64,000 bases of DNA from Pachyseris speciosa (taxonomy: Eukaryota; Cnidaria; Anthozoa; Scleractinia; Pachyseridae), in contig JAEMWC010000010.1 in NCBI GenBank assembly GCA_016490735.1, forward strand, positions 1 through 64,000, written 5' to 3'. A program made the position numbers and the translations under genes. The notes under the pieces were generated by a model. The model worked only from the letters and a program-made list of their open reading frames with translations, was not told where the DNA came from and did no database searches. Shown here in pieces: positions 9,492 to 19,599 of the stretch (position 1 is its first letter; the number at the start of each line of letters is the position of its first letter).

Positions 9492-11785
9492 ATGGACGAC
9501 GGTCATCTCGCTGTAGCTGTACACTGTATATCGTACATCGAGATTGCCAAGGTAAGTTTATAATTAGACTATAAAACTAAACGTCGTTAGGCTTCCAAAT
9601 ATTCTGATAGACAGTAGAATACCTGGCCACGTCTTTGCATCTCATCGAATTTGTTTCTATAATTTTTATTTCCCGATGTCCCTCGTTCTACATGCATAAA
9701 CCGTTCAGACATAATGTATCAGTCAATTCCAAAAGCGCCCATCCCCCCTGGGCATACCCCGGGTATTTGACCATGGGCGCTTTTGGAATTGATGAGGAAC
9801 ATCCATTGCCTATCGAAGAATGAACATGTCCTAAACACTCTTTCTGTATATTTCTATTGTTCAGTTCTACTCCAAGAAAAATAGAATACTGCAATTTGGG
9901 GAAGAAATGCAACAACAAAAAGACCACCATATTTTTCATCTTCTTTATTTTGTCAAGATGCTCATATTCAGAAATAAAGGCATCACACAAAGCTCTCAGT
10001 GATTGGTTACAAAACCCCAACAAAAAGATGATACAGTGTACACTGGTACTAGGACAAAGCCTATTAGTCCAGATGCTTTGCAATGAACGATTAGTGGATC
10101 AAATTGCTTCTACAGTAAGTTGGCAGGGCTGATGAGATTGGCCTTGGCACTTCTAAGAGTTTATTCAGGGTACGAAATTAAGCTTTTTTTTTTTCCTACG
10201 AGCCATTTGCTGCCTACATGTAAATACATGTATTTCAGAGTGGTTGCCAACTCATAAAAGTTAGTTGCCATTTTTTTTCCAGTAACTGAAAATGTTGAAA
10301 CTTATTTGGAAGAAATCAAATGAGAAACCAAAAATTTTATGTGGCGGAGCAGGGTTGGCACAGTGGTGATAGCGCTCGCCTTCCACCAATGTGGCCCTGT
10401 TTCGATTCCCGGACTTGGCGTCATATGGGAGCAAGGGAGGGGGTGGGTTTGTTTGCAATGAATTACTGCACTGTCAATAATTACTGGATGAATGTCTAAC
10501 AAGAGCAAAATGTACATGTAGAATCCTTGTCAGATTTTTACCATTATAACTGGTGATAAACATACTGCTGTACCAGTACGAGTGACCGTATTCACAATAT
10601 TATTGCTGAAATCATATATCTGAGTAACAACATTCACAATGATTGAATAAGGATTCTGGCTTTAAATTGCTCTAAATTTTCAATAAGATGTACCTCAGAT
10701 GTATAGAGTTCATTTCATAATGTGAGATCATAACGCTTAGTACAGTTTGCGAGTGATGGCTTTTTGTGAGATCTTAAAGCTTCTGTACCGGTGTGAGTGA
10801 TCACATTCACAATGATTGAATAAGGATTCTGGCTTAAAATTGTTGTAGATTGTCAAAAAGATGTACTTCAGTTTAATAGAGTTCATTTCATAATGTGAGA
10901 TCTTAACATTTGGTACAGTTTGCGAGTGTACCGGTGTGAGACTGGCCACATTAGCAATCGTTGAACATGTTACAAGATTCTTTCTTTAAATTGTTGGAAA
11001 TTCTGAAAAGATGTACTCCACTTTTACTGACTTCATTTCATAATCTGAGATCTTAACGCTTGTTTCAGTTTGTAAGTAAAAGCTTTTTGACATACACCGT
11101 AGAATTGCACTGTGCATCCTTTCCGCACATAATTACTTGTATCATTAGTGCATGCACTGAGAACAGGACAGTTTTTATATGACAATAAGTTGCAGGGGAA
11201 ATTAATAGCTATTTTCTTCTAAACAAAGACAGTGAGCCTCTTCTTTTAATGTATAAAATATTTGATATACATGGCATTTGGCTAGTGATGATTTATTGCA
11301 TTTTTAAAGAAAAGTTAAAAATTCTGCTTTGAGATATTTTCACATGAATGCTGTAAAGAACTTCTTATTAGGCAGTGCTGGGTACTGAAGTGTGTGTGCA
11401 CTCAGTGAATTTTTTATTAAATCTAATTCCAATTTGACTGAAATAGTGTATAACGTACAGCTGTAAGCTCAAAGTACACAGTGTACATGTATTCTGTTGA
11501 GCTGCATTAGGTGGCCCACTTATCTCTAAGAAATTTACAGCGGGCATCTTCCTGTCGAGGATATTACAGTATCTACATTAATTGTCAATGAGTAATAATT
11601 ATTTTACTTTACTGTTGTTATTGTTTTAGAATTCATGTTTATTTCTTCAACAGAAAGAACCCTATTGTTGCATAAAGGAGGAGCCATTTCCATTCATTGT
11701 CTTTGGCACCCTGGATTTCCTGGAAAACTTCACATGGCCACTGATAAACCAATTATCATTTTGCACTTTTGAAGCATCCCATTAG
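9492..11785 (+). CDS. Candidate three-exon gene, unknown function (left)
   Basis: Exon 1 (9492-9551) starts at ATG, reads MDDGHLAVAVHCISYIEIAK and ends at a perfect donor (AAG|gtaagttta). Exon 2 (9980-10114) has 45 codons including ALSDWLQNP, QCTLVLGQSLLVQMLCNER and VDQIAST, ending at ACA|gtaagt. Its acceptor (aaataaag) is weak, with the pyrimidine tract 20-40 bases upstream. Exon 3 (11654-11785) follows a strong acceptor (tttatttcttcaacag), reads KEPYCCIKEEPFPFIVFGTL, and stops at TAG. All three are phase 0 and join to 108 codons. No domain is recognised, and the middle exon looks helical. A palindrome (9723-9792) lies in intron 1 and tandem repeats (10572-11090) in intron 2. Exon 3 may be wrong. 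Confidence 0.35.
9723..9792. repeat. 70-bp hairpin repeat
   Basis: Arms of 20 nt (9723-9742 and 9773-9792; tcaattccaaaagcgcccat and its complement) flank a 30-base loop with cccctgggcataccccgggt. Open frames at 9635-9823 and 9688-10083 run through it and are not supported as genes. Mirror at 47818-47887. Confidence 0.85.
10352..10430 (+). mobile_element. tRNA-derived SINE fragment
   Basis: Reads like a tRNA half with A and B boxes: ggcacagtggtgatagcgct ... tttcgattcccggact, followed by ggcgtcatatggg. This is a SINE head I recognise from coral DNA; the tail is truncated. Mirror at about 47180-47258, minus strand. Confidence 0.6.
10572..11090 (+). repeat. Three diverged tandem units of ~140-210 bp
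   Basis: Units begin near 10572, 10786 and 10928 at gtacc(a/g)gt(a/g)(c/t)gag. Each contains attcacaatgattgaat or a diverged form, rgattctggcttt/aaatt, a gatgtac block, ttcatttcataatgtgagatc and cagtttgcgagt. The first unit carries an extra 60-70 bases. Non-coding. Mirror at about 46520-47038. Confidence 0.7.
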
Positions 11786-11799
11786 TTGAGGCAGCTCTT

Positions 11800-12780
11800 G
11801 CTCTACACTGTATTGGCAACATATTATGTGTTTATACTTCTTAAATTATGCCCAAGGTCTTGGGATATTTGTTGTTGTACAGTATGTGTTGTGGTTCAGT
11901 TTCATGTTTGGTTCAATTTTTCTTTGTTCTACACTCATGATCATACATTACCATATACAAAAGCAAAGGAAAACAAAGTTAAAATTGCACCGCAACATAT
12001 ACTATTATAGATGTTTGTAGGTCTTCAAGCATGCATTTTGCAGATTCATGATGGCAAGAAGCTGTCATCATCAATTCTACATTTTGTCAACTTGCTACTA
12101 ACAGTGTTCCATAGGAGACCACTTGCAATAACACTGTAATGTGCTGTACTACATGCTTGCCATTAATTTTTAAAACATGCAAAATTAATATTTGTTCTTC
12201 ATTTTCACTTATGGGTCAAGCATGTAGAAGTGATAATTGTATAACAATGAACAATTTGTTGATGAAAAAAAATCACCTGGCTCTACTACGGTGCTGGCCA
12301 TACTTACAGATGATTTATTCAGTGGTTTAAAAAAATTATCATTATTTTGGATAAATGTAGGTGTTTCATTATTCTTTGTTTTTACTGTAAATGGGGATGC
12401 TATAAAGTTGCCAAAATGAGGCCAATTCTCAGTGTTCCAGGCTGGGATCTCTGCACTGTAGGTCGAGACTTTTAGAAGATCTGTCAATTCCTTCAATTCA
12501 AAAATTCAATTTGTACAGTGATTTACTTTTTCATTGCGCGTATTTGTGAAAAAAAGATCACAAAGACACTTTCTTATTACTGTAACATTATGATTTAGTA
12601 GCTATTGACAGATCCTGATAGTTTTTATTTCATTTTTAATTTTAACCCAACATAGGAATGGCAGTTACTTGCAATTAGTTGAAATTGGTTCCTTTGGCAT
12701 CTACTTGAATCTTGTTATTACAATCCGTGATGAAGTCCATGTGATAGGAGGAAACTTATCGGACAATAAACAAAGTTTGA
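11800..12780. other. No gene seen
   Basis: AT-rich intergenic DNA. Short open frames (11786-12010, 12139-12330, 12209-12496) overlap in several phases and lack recognisable domains or good splice borders. Mirror 44830-45810. Confidence 0.5.
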
Positions 12781-12784
12781 GAAT

Positions 12785-12978
12785 GAATATATGAAAATCA
12801 TATATTTAAACCGCGGATTTATGATTGAATATGTGAATGATCATCGCAGTCATGAACACTAACATAAACTTAAGCAGTAGTGAAAATAAAGCTTGAAAAA
12901 AATTCAGGCTTGCAAGGGAATCGCACCCACGACCTCTGCGATACCGGTGCAGCGCTCTACCGACTGAGCTAGCAAGCC
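12785..12978 (-). mobile_element. tRNA-derived SINE (left)
   Basis: In reverse complement: a tRNA-like head ggcttgctagctcagtcgg ... gaggtcgtgggtgcgattcc ... aagcctgaa, followed by a tail with ctttattttcactactgctt and gatgatcattcacatattc. The predicted anticodon stem and T stem are imperfect, so it is a SINE and not a working tRNA. A second family copy is at 59367-59560. Confidence 0.8.
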
Positions 12979-12999
12979 ATCTGGGAGCTGGTCGTTTGT

Positions 13000-14755
13000 T
13001 GGTTCATAATATACTCGAAAGTGGTATATTATAAGTTCTTTTACTGTGTGCTGCTTCCTATTTTTGTTTAAAAGATGAAAAACTCGACTGAATCGGAATC
13101 GTCCGGTTGGTTGCAAGGATAACCTTGGATACATGCAGGTGCGTGGTACCCAAGCAAAGTATCGCTGAAGTATAGAGTAAGGCAATAAAAAGACCAAACA
13201 GAATTAGATTTCCAGAAAGTAATTTTTTTTTGGTTTTGGTTTGATTGTTATCGGGAAAAGAATTGCAAGTTAAGATTCATTCGTAATGTAGCTAATTTTC
13301 CAGCTTACACTCCTCATTTTACTTGATGTGAGTGTTACTTGATGAGGAGCGCCTGAATTGAGACTGTTCTATTCCGGCCGAAACTTCGTACATATCAAAG
13401 TTTAAGCAACCAGAGAGTCGCTTTCGTTTTAAATTTCCGCCAACTAATGGATTAAAAGAAAGACGCCTGCCACTCAAAATTGAAGATATTGCAAAATGAT
13501 TCTTAAATATGCGAAAGGTAAAACTCGGATTCTAGCCAACCTGACTCTCTGCTAAACGCTATAAAGAGAACTTTGCACCTGATATTCAAGTATTTGCTGG
13601 TGCATTGGCAGAGCTGAAGAAAAGCGAACAGACAAAACTAAAAGTGTTTTAACAGTACGTAACTTCAAATGAAAAGAACTTTCTTTGAACAGATACTGTT
13701 GTAAGTACAAACTCGGATTATTAATCTAGAAAACGAACGAATATAAATTTCATGTATGTTCGCTTAATTTGTTTAAATGGAAGGAGTTTACCTTTGTTTA
13801 CTTGCAAGTACTAATATTTGTTGTACAATTGAAATGTGTTCCACATTGAGAGACAAAATGAAATTTCCCGTATATGACTAAGGCTGTGAAAAGAATGGGG
13901 TAAGCTGTGATAACAATATGCTGGTGAATTGATTCACTTCTTAAGAAGAAACTTCCGCCTTTAGAATAGAATATAATAACAGTTAAAAAAAATATGTGTT
14001 TCGAGTGAAGAGCCAACATTCGAAAACTCGGCTACCAACCACTCCGTCTATGCCGCGGACGTAAAAATAATCAAACATTTGTTCGCAACGCCAAATGTTG
14101 GATGAAAGTGCTTGATCTGAATCAAACATGGAATACCACTTTAAACCAAAGACAGTCAGATGCATGGCGAAGTTGTGAGTTGATAACTGAGCGAATTAGA
14201 CCGTTAAGTACAGGGTGACGATATTTCAGAGAATCCTGTTGCTAGCCTACTTAAAAAATATGTTGACAGTGTTTATACTACATATTATCATAATTAATCT
14301 GGAGCATCCGGCTTCCACCCGCGGCGAACGGTCAACTAGTCAAATTATATCTAGCTCGTGCTGAAATTGCCAGGATAAGCACCTGTAAGAAATATCGTGA
14401 TTATCATGACATACGAGTGAAATCAGCCTCATACCTGCAATTGGGAAATAGCATGGCCATTTTCGCGTTAAAAGGACGGAACCTCTTAGTTAACGCACGC
14501 TAATCATGAAACAATTCTTAATTAACCGACGACTTTGAGGTGTCCTTCACCTTGACGGAAAAAAATTTTCGTCTCAGATACATTAAGCTCAAACTAAGCA
14601 AAAACACTTCTAATAGTGGAATTAAACTTAAAAGTGCCTTAAAACCGTTTTTAATTATTAACTTGAAAAACTGAAAAGACCGTGAACGAAGATCTGATCA
14701 ACCAAACTTGAAAAATAGACGATTAGAAGTCCAAAGACGACTGCAAGGTTTATAC
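13000..14755. other. No confident gene
   Basis: Contains a short inverted pair actcctcat / atgaggag near 13309-13353. At 14050-14125 a stretch resembles, on the opposite strand, the candidate exon at 19255-19386 (shared aacaaatgtttgat core), suggesting an old repeat. Open frames 13798-14019 and 13983-14165 have no recognised product. Mirror about 42855-44610. Confidence 0.4.
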
Positions 14756-14761
14756 AACGTA

Positions 14762-14961
14762 TTAGTATAAATCTACTAGCGTTCTATCACGAATGCCGCT
14801 TTCTGATTGGCTATACGCAACTCGCTATCTATTCTGTGATAGAGAGTGAGTAGCGGTTGTCGACAAAATGGCGGCCGCTTCTTCGCGTTTTCGAAGTGTC
14901 TGCGAGGAGGATTTAGATGATTTACTTGTTTAGCTTTAAAAGACTAGTAGATTTATACTAA
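14762..14961 (+). mobile_element. TIR element carrying a 22-codon MAAASSRF frame (left)
   Basis: Ends ttagtataaatctactag and its complement (14944-14961) delimit about 200 bp. Inside, ATG 14868 in a good context (gacaaaATGG) opens MAAASSRFRSVCEEDLDDLL and stops at TAG 14931-14933. This resembles the N-terminus of the KIAA1958-like/Crypton-type tyrosine-recombinase proteins common in corals (MAASSRF...EDDL). I infer that the element kept the start of such a gene. No recombinase domain is present. Confidence 0.45.
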
Positions 14962-14963
14962 AA

Positions 14964-15066
14964 CAATTAGATTATTCGCTCCCGATTTCTATGCGTGATA
15001 ACTGATTCGGGCTGCGCCCTCATCAGCTATCACGCGATAGAAATCTCGAGCTCATAATCTAATTGT
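14964..15066. repeat. ~100-bp imperfect hairpin next to the TIR element
   Basis: caattagattat...gatttctat.cgtgata on the left is mirrored by tatcacgcgatagaaatc...ataatctaattg on the right around gggctgcgccc. Probably another MITE or part of the preceding one. Mirror at about 42545-42647. Confidence 0.7.
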
Positions 15067-15069
15067 TAA

Positions 15070-15197
15070 ATATATTCAATCGTGATTCAATCAGAAAAGC
15101 CAGAGAGTCATTTCTTATAGATTTCGCGGGGAATTTAGAGCCCCATGGTTTAAATAGACGTGGTGAATTGTAATTTAGAAAGGTTAATCTTGTTTTA

Positions 15198-15228
<31 letters not shown>

Positions 15229-15740
15229 GCATAATCGTGTAAACGTCATTTCCGCCCCTCCTCGTGCAACTGCTTGATAACCATTGTTCGTAATAGAATA
15301 TTTAATAAGGGCAGGAAGATGAATGTGAGGTTATAATATACATGTAAAGATAAGCTTTCAGAACTTTTAATCCTCAGCTTTTGCCCTGGCAATAATTAGC
15401 ACAGATGCGTAAAATGCAGGCTGGCATGGTTTCAAGCAGGAAAGGTTGAATGATTTTCTCTCATGAGGCAAGTGGTAGTTTCTGTATTAGCTTTATTTCA
15501 AAAACGTATTGTTTGCCCGGGAATTGAAAGGCGCTTTCTTCATTATTTATTTTTTGCTCAAGCCAATATTGCGGATATTGTTGTGTTACACAAACATTAA
15601 AAACCAAACAATATGTTTAAGATACCCCACGTTGGTCACTCAAAGGTCAAAGTTATCGTTTGGGAAGATATATATAGACAACAGTTTTTATATACGGACT
15701 CCGATGTCAAATAACTTGAAAACTTAAGTTAATATCCAAA
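15070..15740. other. No gene seen; AT-rich
   Basis: Includes a ttaattaatt run (15200-15230). The open frame 15509-15727 has no recognised domain. Mirror about 41870-42540. Confidence 0.4.
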
Positions 15741-15749
15741 GTGATTTGA

Positions 15750-16300
15750 ATGTCAAACTCTGTGGTTCCTACCTGCACTAACAGTCTTTTTCCACGAACG
15801 AAGCTGCAGGATAAATCCGACCGTCCATCTTCTGGAATAGTGTACAAAATCAGTTGCAGACAGTGTGATTTTGTATACTGTGGCCAGACAGAACGACCAC
15901 TCAAGACGGATCCGAGGCGGGTGTCCGAGAAAAAAAAGGCTGTATTGATGTTTGATGAAAATTCAAAAGTTGTGAGTCATGTCCACGAATGTCACCATCA
16001 CATGGACTTTGACAATGTTAAAGTCGTCGGACATGAGCCAAATTACCATAAGCGGCTTTTCCTTGAAGCTTGGATGTCTGTGAAAGATACAACGGTGGGA
16101 ATGACCATATCGTCATCCCAGAAGTCTATAAATGGTTGGCACCCCTTTTAACTTCAAACTCTCATGCAGAAACATTCCCTGTGGTCACGCGCATAGCGCT
16201 CGCGCAATGTTATTTTTAATTTTAAATCACGCCTTACAACATCGAGCGTCCTTATAACTGATGAAGGCTTAAGACTTAGCCGAAACGTCCGTTAAAAAAC
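15750..16300 (+). pseudogene. Penelope-like element 3' fragment, GIY-YIG domain (left)
   Basis: A 133-codon frame (15750-16151) contains SSGIVYKISCRQCDFVYCGQ and TERPLK, the GIY-YIG endonuclease signature that follows the reverse transcriptase in Penelope-like elements. A Cys pair precedes the YIG-like box (here VYCGQT). The family's RT is missing upstream and the frame ends early, so this is a 5'-truncated relic. Downstream (16258-16290) the element tail holds a hammerhead-ribozyme-like core. Confidence 0.75.
16258..16290 (+). ncRNA. Hammerhead-ribozyme-like core in a Penelope tail
   Basis: CTGATGA (16258-16264) is followed by a hairpin with GGCT (16266-16269) pairing AGCC (16278-16281), then GAAAC (16282-16286) and GTCC. 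CTGATGA, stem II and GAAA are the invariant core of hammerhead ribozymes, which are known in Penelope-like elements. Stem I and stem III are not convincing by eye, so activity is uncertain. Mirror 41321-41353, minus strand. Confidence 0.4.
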
Positions 16301-17037
16301 CGCCTAAAGATTACAATTCATTGACAAACATTAACTATTTTCAACGATGTCATCTCCTGACTGAAGCTATTCAATATTTAAAAGGAGCATCTACCATTCG
16401 TAAGGATTTAGCGAAGCGGTAATAAAAATTGGTTTGAACACGACGGCATTATATGCAGAACAAGAGGCTACAATTAGCCTAAACCCGGGCTTGTAAAAAA
16501 CAGTATTGTATCCCTAACTTAGTGCTAAACAAAAGAATAGAGGGAAGTCTGTCTTTCTTACATCGGACGCATTGTGTTTAGCTTGTGTTGGAGTCTATTT
16601 CTTTAGACCCCTATCAACATTTATTCCTCTAAAATACAGCTCAACCATTGAGAACAGTAATTAAAACACTTGTAAAAAATATTTCTAAAAGAACAAGAAA
16701 AAGAGAAACAGAAAAATAAAGCCCGTGATATATACCACTAAAAAAGCTAAAAGACATCAAACCCGGGTTAGCTGTGTCACAGGCAAGAACAGTGACCTTT
16801 AGGCCACAGAGGTTTATCCTTTTGCAAGGTGATAAAAATAGTGTATTGATTCCAAAAAAAAACTAAGCACACTTGTTTTCGCTTCGATGGATAATTGTTT
16901 GAGAAAGGAAACGCTTATCGAACGATGTAGGAATTTTTCGCATAAACGTTAATGGAGTACGTCTCGGTGAAATGTGAGTAGAAAATTAATTAGCAGAGTG
17001 AAACTGTTTACAAACACTTCTCCTTTGTCGTCTCATG

Positions 17038-17270
17038 TTATTATAATCGGCTCCAAAGCACAAGACCTAGAAAACTCAGACCCACCCCCCAAACTGTAAA
17101 AACTCAAACCCCTCATAAACGGCGATAATTCATTTTGCCCACGTTTATTTCACTTTGAAAATTTGTATAGTTGTGAGGGGGTCTGAGTTTTCCAGTTTGG
17201 GGGAGGGGGGTGGGGGGGGGGGGTCTGAGTATTCTAGGTCTCGTGCTCCGGAGCCGATTATAATAACGTG
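17038..17270. mobile_element. MITE with ~45-bp inverted ends
   Basis: gttattataatcggctcc...gacctagaaaactcagaccc at the left is inverted at the right as gggtctgagtattctaggtc...ggagccgattataataac. The interior is G-rich. A partial second copy follows at 17310-17470 (ggcgataatttattttg and repeated gagttttctaggtctga). Left arm only. Confidence 0.75.
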
Positions 17271-17504
17271 AAGTGTTTGTTATCTGCGATAAATAGACGG
17301 TGTAACATTTCAGCGCACTGAACGGCGATAATTTATTTTGTCCACGTTTATTTGACTTTGAAAATTTGTATAGTTTTGAGGGGGTCTGAGTTTTCCAGAC
17401 TTGGGGGGGGGGGGGGGCTGAGTTTTCTAGGTCTGAGGTCTGAGTTTTCTAGGTCTGAGTTCTCCAGACACCCGATACGGGGAACACGGCGGCAATCCAT
17501 CTGG

Positions 17505-17990
17505 AGTTAAATTTTGGTCATGTTAAAAGCTTTCTTCTCGCTGTTGAACTTGCAAACATTCGTATAGACACTTCTCTTAACATATTAGTTGTTCAGACTT
17601 CAAAGACACAAGGTGAATCGACGTTTTCCAATACGTGACAACAGGCATCATTCTTGCTGTTGATATGAGATTTACACTTATGAATCACTCGGCGGGGAAA
17701 GGTCAAACTCCCTTTGTCTGTAGTCTCTAATTTTTGGCGCTCCCCTCGCGTCGCGTCTCCTCGCAACTTCGCGCGCGCACGTGGCCCCAAAATCCGTCGC
17801 CAAAATTAGAGACTACTCGCAATCTCCTGAAGCAGTCCATCTGCCATTAAGTTTACTCATGTTAAAAGCTTTCTTCTCGCCGTTGAACTTGCAAACATTC
17901 GCATAGACACTTCTCTTAACATATTGTTTGTTCAGACTTCAAAAGCCACAAGATGAATCGACATTTTCCCGTACGTGACAACACGCATCA
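17505..17990 (+). repeat. Direct duplication, ~330-bp period, with a nested inverted-repeat element
   Basis: tccatctg...catgttaaaagctttcttct and cacttctcttaacatatt occur at about 17500-17645 and 17833-17985. Between the copies lies a small element bounded by gtagtctctaatttttggcg (17720-17739) and its near complement cgccaaaattagagactac (17799-17817). Confidence 0.75.
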
Positions 17991-18202
17991 CTGTTGTTAA
18001 AAATAGTTAGCGCTTGCGCAGAAACGCCGGAAGTGCCATTTGTGGATGATACTCGACGACGAAAAAGAATAATCGTCGGTAGTTTAAGACCCGGGCGCCG
18101 CGCGAGACGCGCGCAGCCCGGGTAACTAGTCCTTGGCCGGTCTACGTTCAATTTCCATTAGACTTCCAAACTGTCTATTTGTGACTCAGATAACTAATAT
18201 TA

Positions 18203-18640
18203 TTAATCAACACATAAGCATACGGAGCGGAGAGACTCGGGGGGGGGGGGGGGGAGGGGAATTGCTATTACAGAGGCTGAATAATAAAACCAATTATCCT
18301 TCTCAATCTTGCCGAATATCGCCTGATTATAGCGGGACTTCAGACCTACGGCCTCTTCGGCTACATATACATTCCCATGTCCCTGACCTTTGAGACACTG
18401 CTGCGTAGAAGAACAAAATTCTTGAGACGTTAAACACACAACCAAAGAATTTGCGGTTATAAGGCGTGAATGCTCTTTTGAGGCAAAATGAAAAAAAAAA
18501 CTGAAAGGGCATAAAACTTTGATTAAATCACTTTTTGGACACGGATGATGAGGATGTGGTTTATTCTTCCGTAGTGACATCACCGAAAACCACATTTTCA
18601 ATACAATTTACCACCGGAAGTTTTTGTTCAGACAAACCAT
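18203..18640. other. No gene; G-run that differs between arms
   Basis: Contains a run of 16 G (18239-18254), which is 18 C in the right arm (41020-41037). Overlapping minus-strand frames (18203-18601, 18327-18512) pass through the homopolymer and have no recognised domain. Confidence 0.5.
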
Positions 18641-19254
18641 TTCTCAATAAGACGTTCAGTAACCTGACATAACCTGTGAAGGTAAATGGGAAGAACAACA
18701 TCTGACTAAGACATTCGCGGTGTTTGCTGACTGAATTTATAAACTAATAATTAAAATTGTAATTAGTCAAAGGTAAGGCCATCACGTACTTTAAACTGTC
18801 AAAGTAACGTCAAAGTAACTGAAGTTCATCTTCGAACAGACATTTTCATTCAGATTAATAATGTGTAAAATAACTAAGCCTGCAATTTTCAGCTGTTAGG
18901 CGTCAAACAAGTAATACGTAATTACAGAATCATTTCAATGCGGCTTGGGTGAGAGCAAAATTCATCACCGCAAGAAACGTACTAAATTATGAGCTAATAA
19001 ATGTTGAGCCCCGTCTGAACGATCAAACATATTCGATCAACTTGGTGTTGGAATTTGTAATTAATGTTACTTCGGTATTGTAATACATATCCTACGTTAG
19101 TAGAAATGTAATGTTTATTGTATAATGTAACTGCAAATTTATGTGTCTAAAAATAAAATTATTACAAAAAAAAATTCTTGTTGGAAGAACATGTTTGACC
19201 GTTTAGCCGTCTATTTCAACTTTGTATATGGATAGTTTTGCATGTTTGACTTAC

Positions 19255-19386
19255 ATGAAACTCTGATTTCAACCAACACTTCCGCGTTGAGGACAAATGT
19301 TTGATCTTTTCGCCACCGCTGCCAACAGAGCTGTTGTTAGGTCGATTTCCACTTTCACTCGCTTTCGGAAAAACACTTTCAGCCAT
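19255..19386 (-). CDS. Candidate first exon, unknown protein (left)
   Basis: Forty-four codons from an ATG read MAESVFPKASESGNRPNNSS, then GGEKIKHL and CWLKSEFH, ending exactly at a consensus donor (CAT|gtaagtc). The Ser/Gly-rich start is typical of an N-terminus. No partner exon was identified. A diverged, inverted relative is at 14050-14125, so a repeat origin is possible. Mirror 39887-40018, plus strand. Confidence 0.3.
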
Positions 19387-19470
19387 AGTAATACGCAATA
19401 ATCATCAACTCAATTTGGCCAGTATTTGGTGAGACATTGTTTGTCCAACCAATGATTTTTGCTAACCGCC

Positions 19471-19590
19471 GCCCGGTTACTCTGTTGGTAGAGCACCCAA
19501 TTGCTGAGCAGGAGGTTCAAACCCAAGGCCGGACCACAAACCCGAGTCTTGAAAGCAACTGGCAGGATCATCGTGCTCAACATCTGTTTC
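19471..19590 (+). mobile_element. tRNA-derived SINE, second family
   Basis: Head gcccggttactctgttggta gagc, B-box-like ggttcaaaccc and a ggccggacca junction, followed by a short non-tRNA tail. Decayed anticodon arm. The open frame at 19501-19698 lies across it. Mirror at about 39683-39802, minus strand. Confidence 0.6.
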
Positions 19591-19599
19591 AGCTTTGAT

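Larger units (their letters stand above)
16462..18126. other. 1665-bp block present only in the left arm
   Basis: The right arm reads straight from the equivalent of 16461 to 18127 (near 41150). On the left, aac occurs at both edges (16459-16461 and 18124-18126), so the right arm looks like a deletion with 3-bp microhomology. The block holds a MITE (17038-17270), G-rich tracts, a 330-bp tandem duplication and a short inverted-repeat element. Its right end is GC-rich (gacccgggcgccgcgcgaga). No gene is supported. Confidence 0.9.

Noticed and set aside
9688..10083. 131-codon minus frame
   Set aside because: Crosses the 70-bp hairpin and is antisense to the candidate exon 2; no domain.
10572..11090. 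CRISPR-like array
   Set aside because: Only three diverged units of unequal length with no spacer pattern, in a eukaryotic context.
12900..12978. Functional tRNA gene
   Set aside because: Anticodon and T stems have mismatches, the CCA-side pairing is weak, and a SINE tail follows.
12904..13197. 97-codon frame and its mirror
   Set aside because: Passes through the tRNA-like head of a SINE.
18203..18601. 132-codon minus frame
   Set aside because: Its end depends on a G homopolymer that differs between arms; low-complexity product.
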